This document shows positions 63,764 to 64,000 of a DNA stretch of 64,000 nt, in pieces. Position numbers and translations under genes: made by a program. Origin of the DNA: G965237725 sp965237725 (GTDB lineage: Bacteria > Pseudomonadota > Gammaproteobacteria > Arenicellales > Poriferihabitantaceae); assembly GCA_965237725.1 (NCBI GenBank), contig OZ250151.1:2232001-2296000 (forward strand). The letters are read 5' to 3'. Each line of letters opens with the position of its first letter. Positions within the stretch are counted from its first letter, which is position 1. The notes beneath the pieces were generated by a model. That model did no database searches. It was not told the origin of the DNA and saw nothing but the letters and a program-made list of their open reading frames with translations.

Positions 63764-64000
63764 ATGAAAATAAAAAATGACATGCCCACAGTGCTCCTGC
63801 CTATCGAAACGGTAACCCGGGAGTTGGATAGCAAATTGGCGATCGCTTCGGCTCTGGCTTCGATGGGATTACGATCCATTGTCGGACACAAGGATGCAAT
63901 GAAGATTGTCGCGAACAAATCGAAGCGAATCATATGGCAGGGTAAAAGCCTGTTAGCGGGCGTCCCAACACGCAGTCTATGGCGCTCGCTGGCTAAAAAA
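63764..64000 (+). CDS. Surface-carbohydrate biosynthesis protein, copy 3 (cut by window edge)
   Basis: The first 79 codons are visible. It begins MKIKNDMPTVLLPIETVTRE and matches copies 1 and 2, but with more changes (KDAMKIV for KDALRIV, RIIWQGKSLLAGVPTRS for RITWLGK...). The 60-base leader is reduced to CTTCTATCCATG plus a few bases. Whether the rest is intact cannot be seen. Confidence 0.75.
   Translation, partial: MKIKNDMPTVLLPIETVTRELDSKLAIASALASMGLRSIVGHKDAMKIVANKSKRIIWQGKSLLAGVPTRSLWRSLAKK

Overview
The window looks like one stretch of an accessory-rich gammaproteobacterial chromosome, but the sequence alone does not fix a genus. The chromosomal anchor is the divergent tesA / ybbA-ybbP block (17.2-21.1 kb), an arrangement typical of Gammaproteobacteria. 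Around it lie a REP-type repeat family with its REP-associated tyrosine transposase, IS5-like ends, gene fragments, and segments of differing base composition: AT-rich at 1.6-7.7, 22-27 and 56-64 kb, GC-rich at 28-35 and 37-43 kb. I saw no tRNA, rRNA or CRISPR array.

Layout. 0-1.6 kb: edge fragment, truncated RHS core fused to a truncated SDR gene, REP remnants. 1.6-7.1 kb (minus): a three-gene unit of TIR protein, MoxR-type AAA+ ATPase and a large membrane protein with a CoxE/vWA-like front and Sel1 repeats. This is the best candidate for a little-described conflict or defence system. 7.7-13.2 kb: DMT and MFS transporters, a monooxygenase-like membrane protein, an isochorismatase-like hydrolase, a VOC protein and a divergent LysR regulator. 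13.4-17.2 kb: exported protein, REP transposase flanked by its own repeats, exported S74-type protein. 17.2-22.4 kb: tesA, ybbA, ybbP and a Fic protein.

22.4-36.9 kb is a polymorphic-toxin-like locus: a 2764-residue RHS protein, small membrane proteins and lipoproteins behind it on the same strand, and several scraps of RHS sequence. 37.5-43.1 kb: exported protein-isoaspartate methyltransferase, aminotransferase, Rieske oxygenase and a ThDP enzyme resembling sulfoacetaldehyde acetyltransferase. At 43.3-43.9 kb the end of ybbP and the end of the Fic gene recur as a second, truncated copy beside a REP inverted pair.

44-55.2 kb is a catabolic cluster: LysR, carboxymuconolactone decarboxylase-like protein, two tandem Rieske oxygenases, enolase-superfamily enzyme, amidase, acyl-CoA dehydrogenase, enoyl-CoA hydratase, class III CoA-transferase, a thiolase-fold protein lacking the thiolase cysteine, and a DUF35 partner. 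My reading is: oxidative demethylation or cleavage and amide hydrolysis feed an acid that is activated to a CoA ester, desaturated, hydrated and split by a retro-aldol step. IS5-like ends sit at both borders and a 160-base MITE lies inside.

55.2-56.1 kb is a gene-free run of perfect hairpins. 56.2-64 kb is a surface-sugar region: glycosyltransferase-like protein, Gfo/Idh/MocA oxidoreductase, NeuB-type synthase with a C-terminal cupin, CMP-sugar cytidylyltransferase, then three tandem near-identical glycosyltransferase-like genes, the last cut by the window edge.
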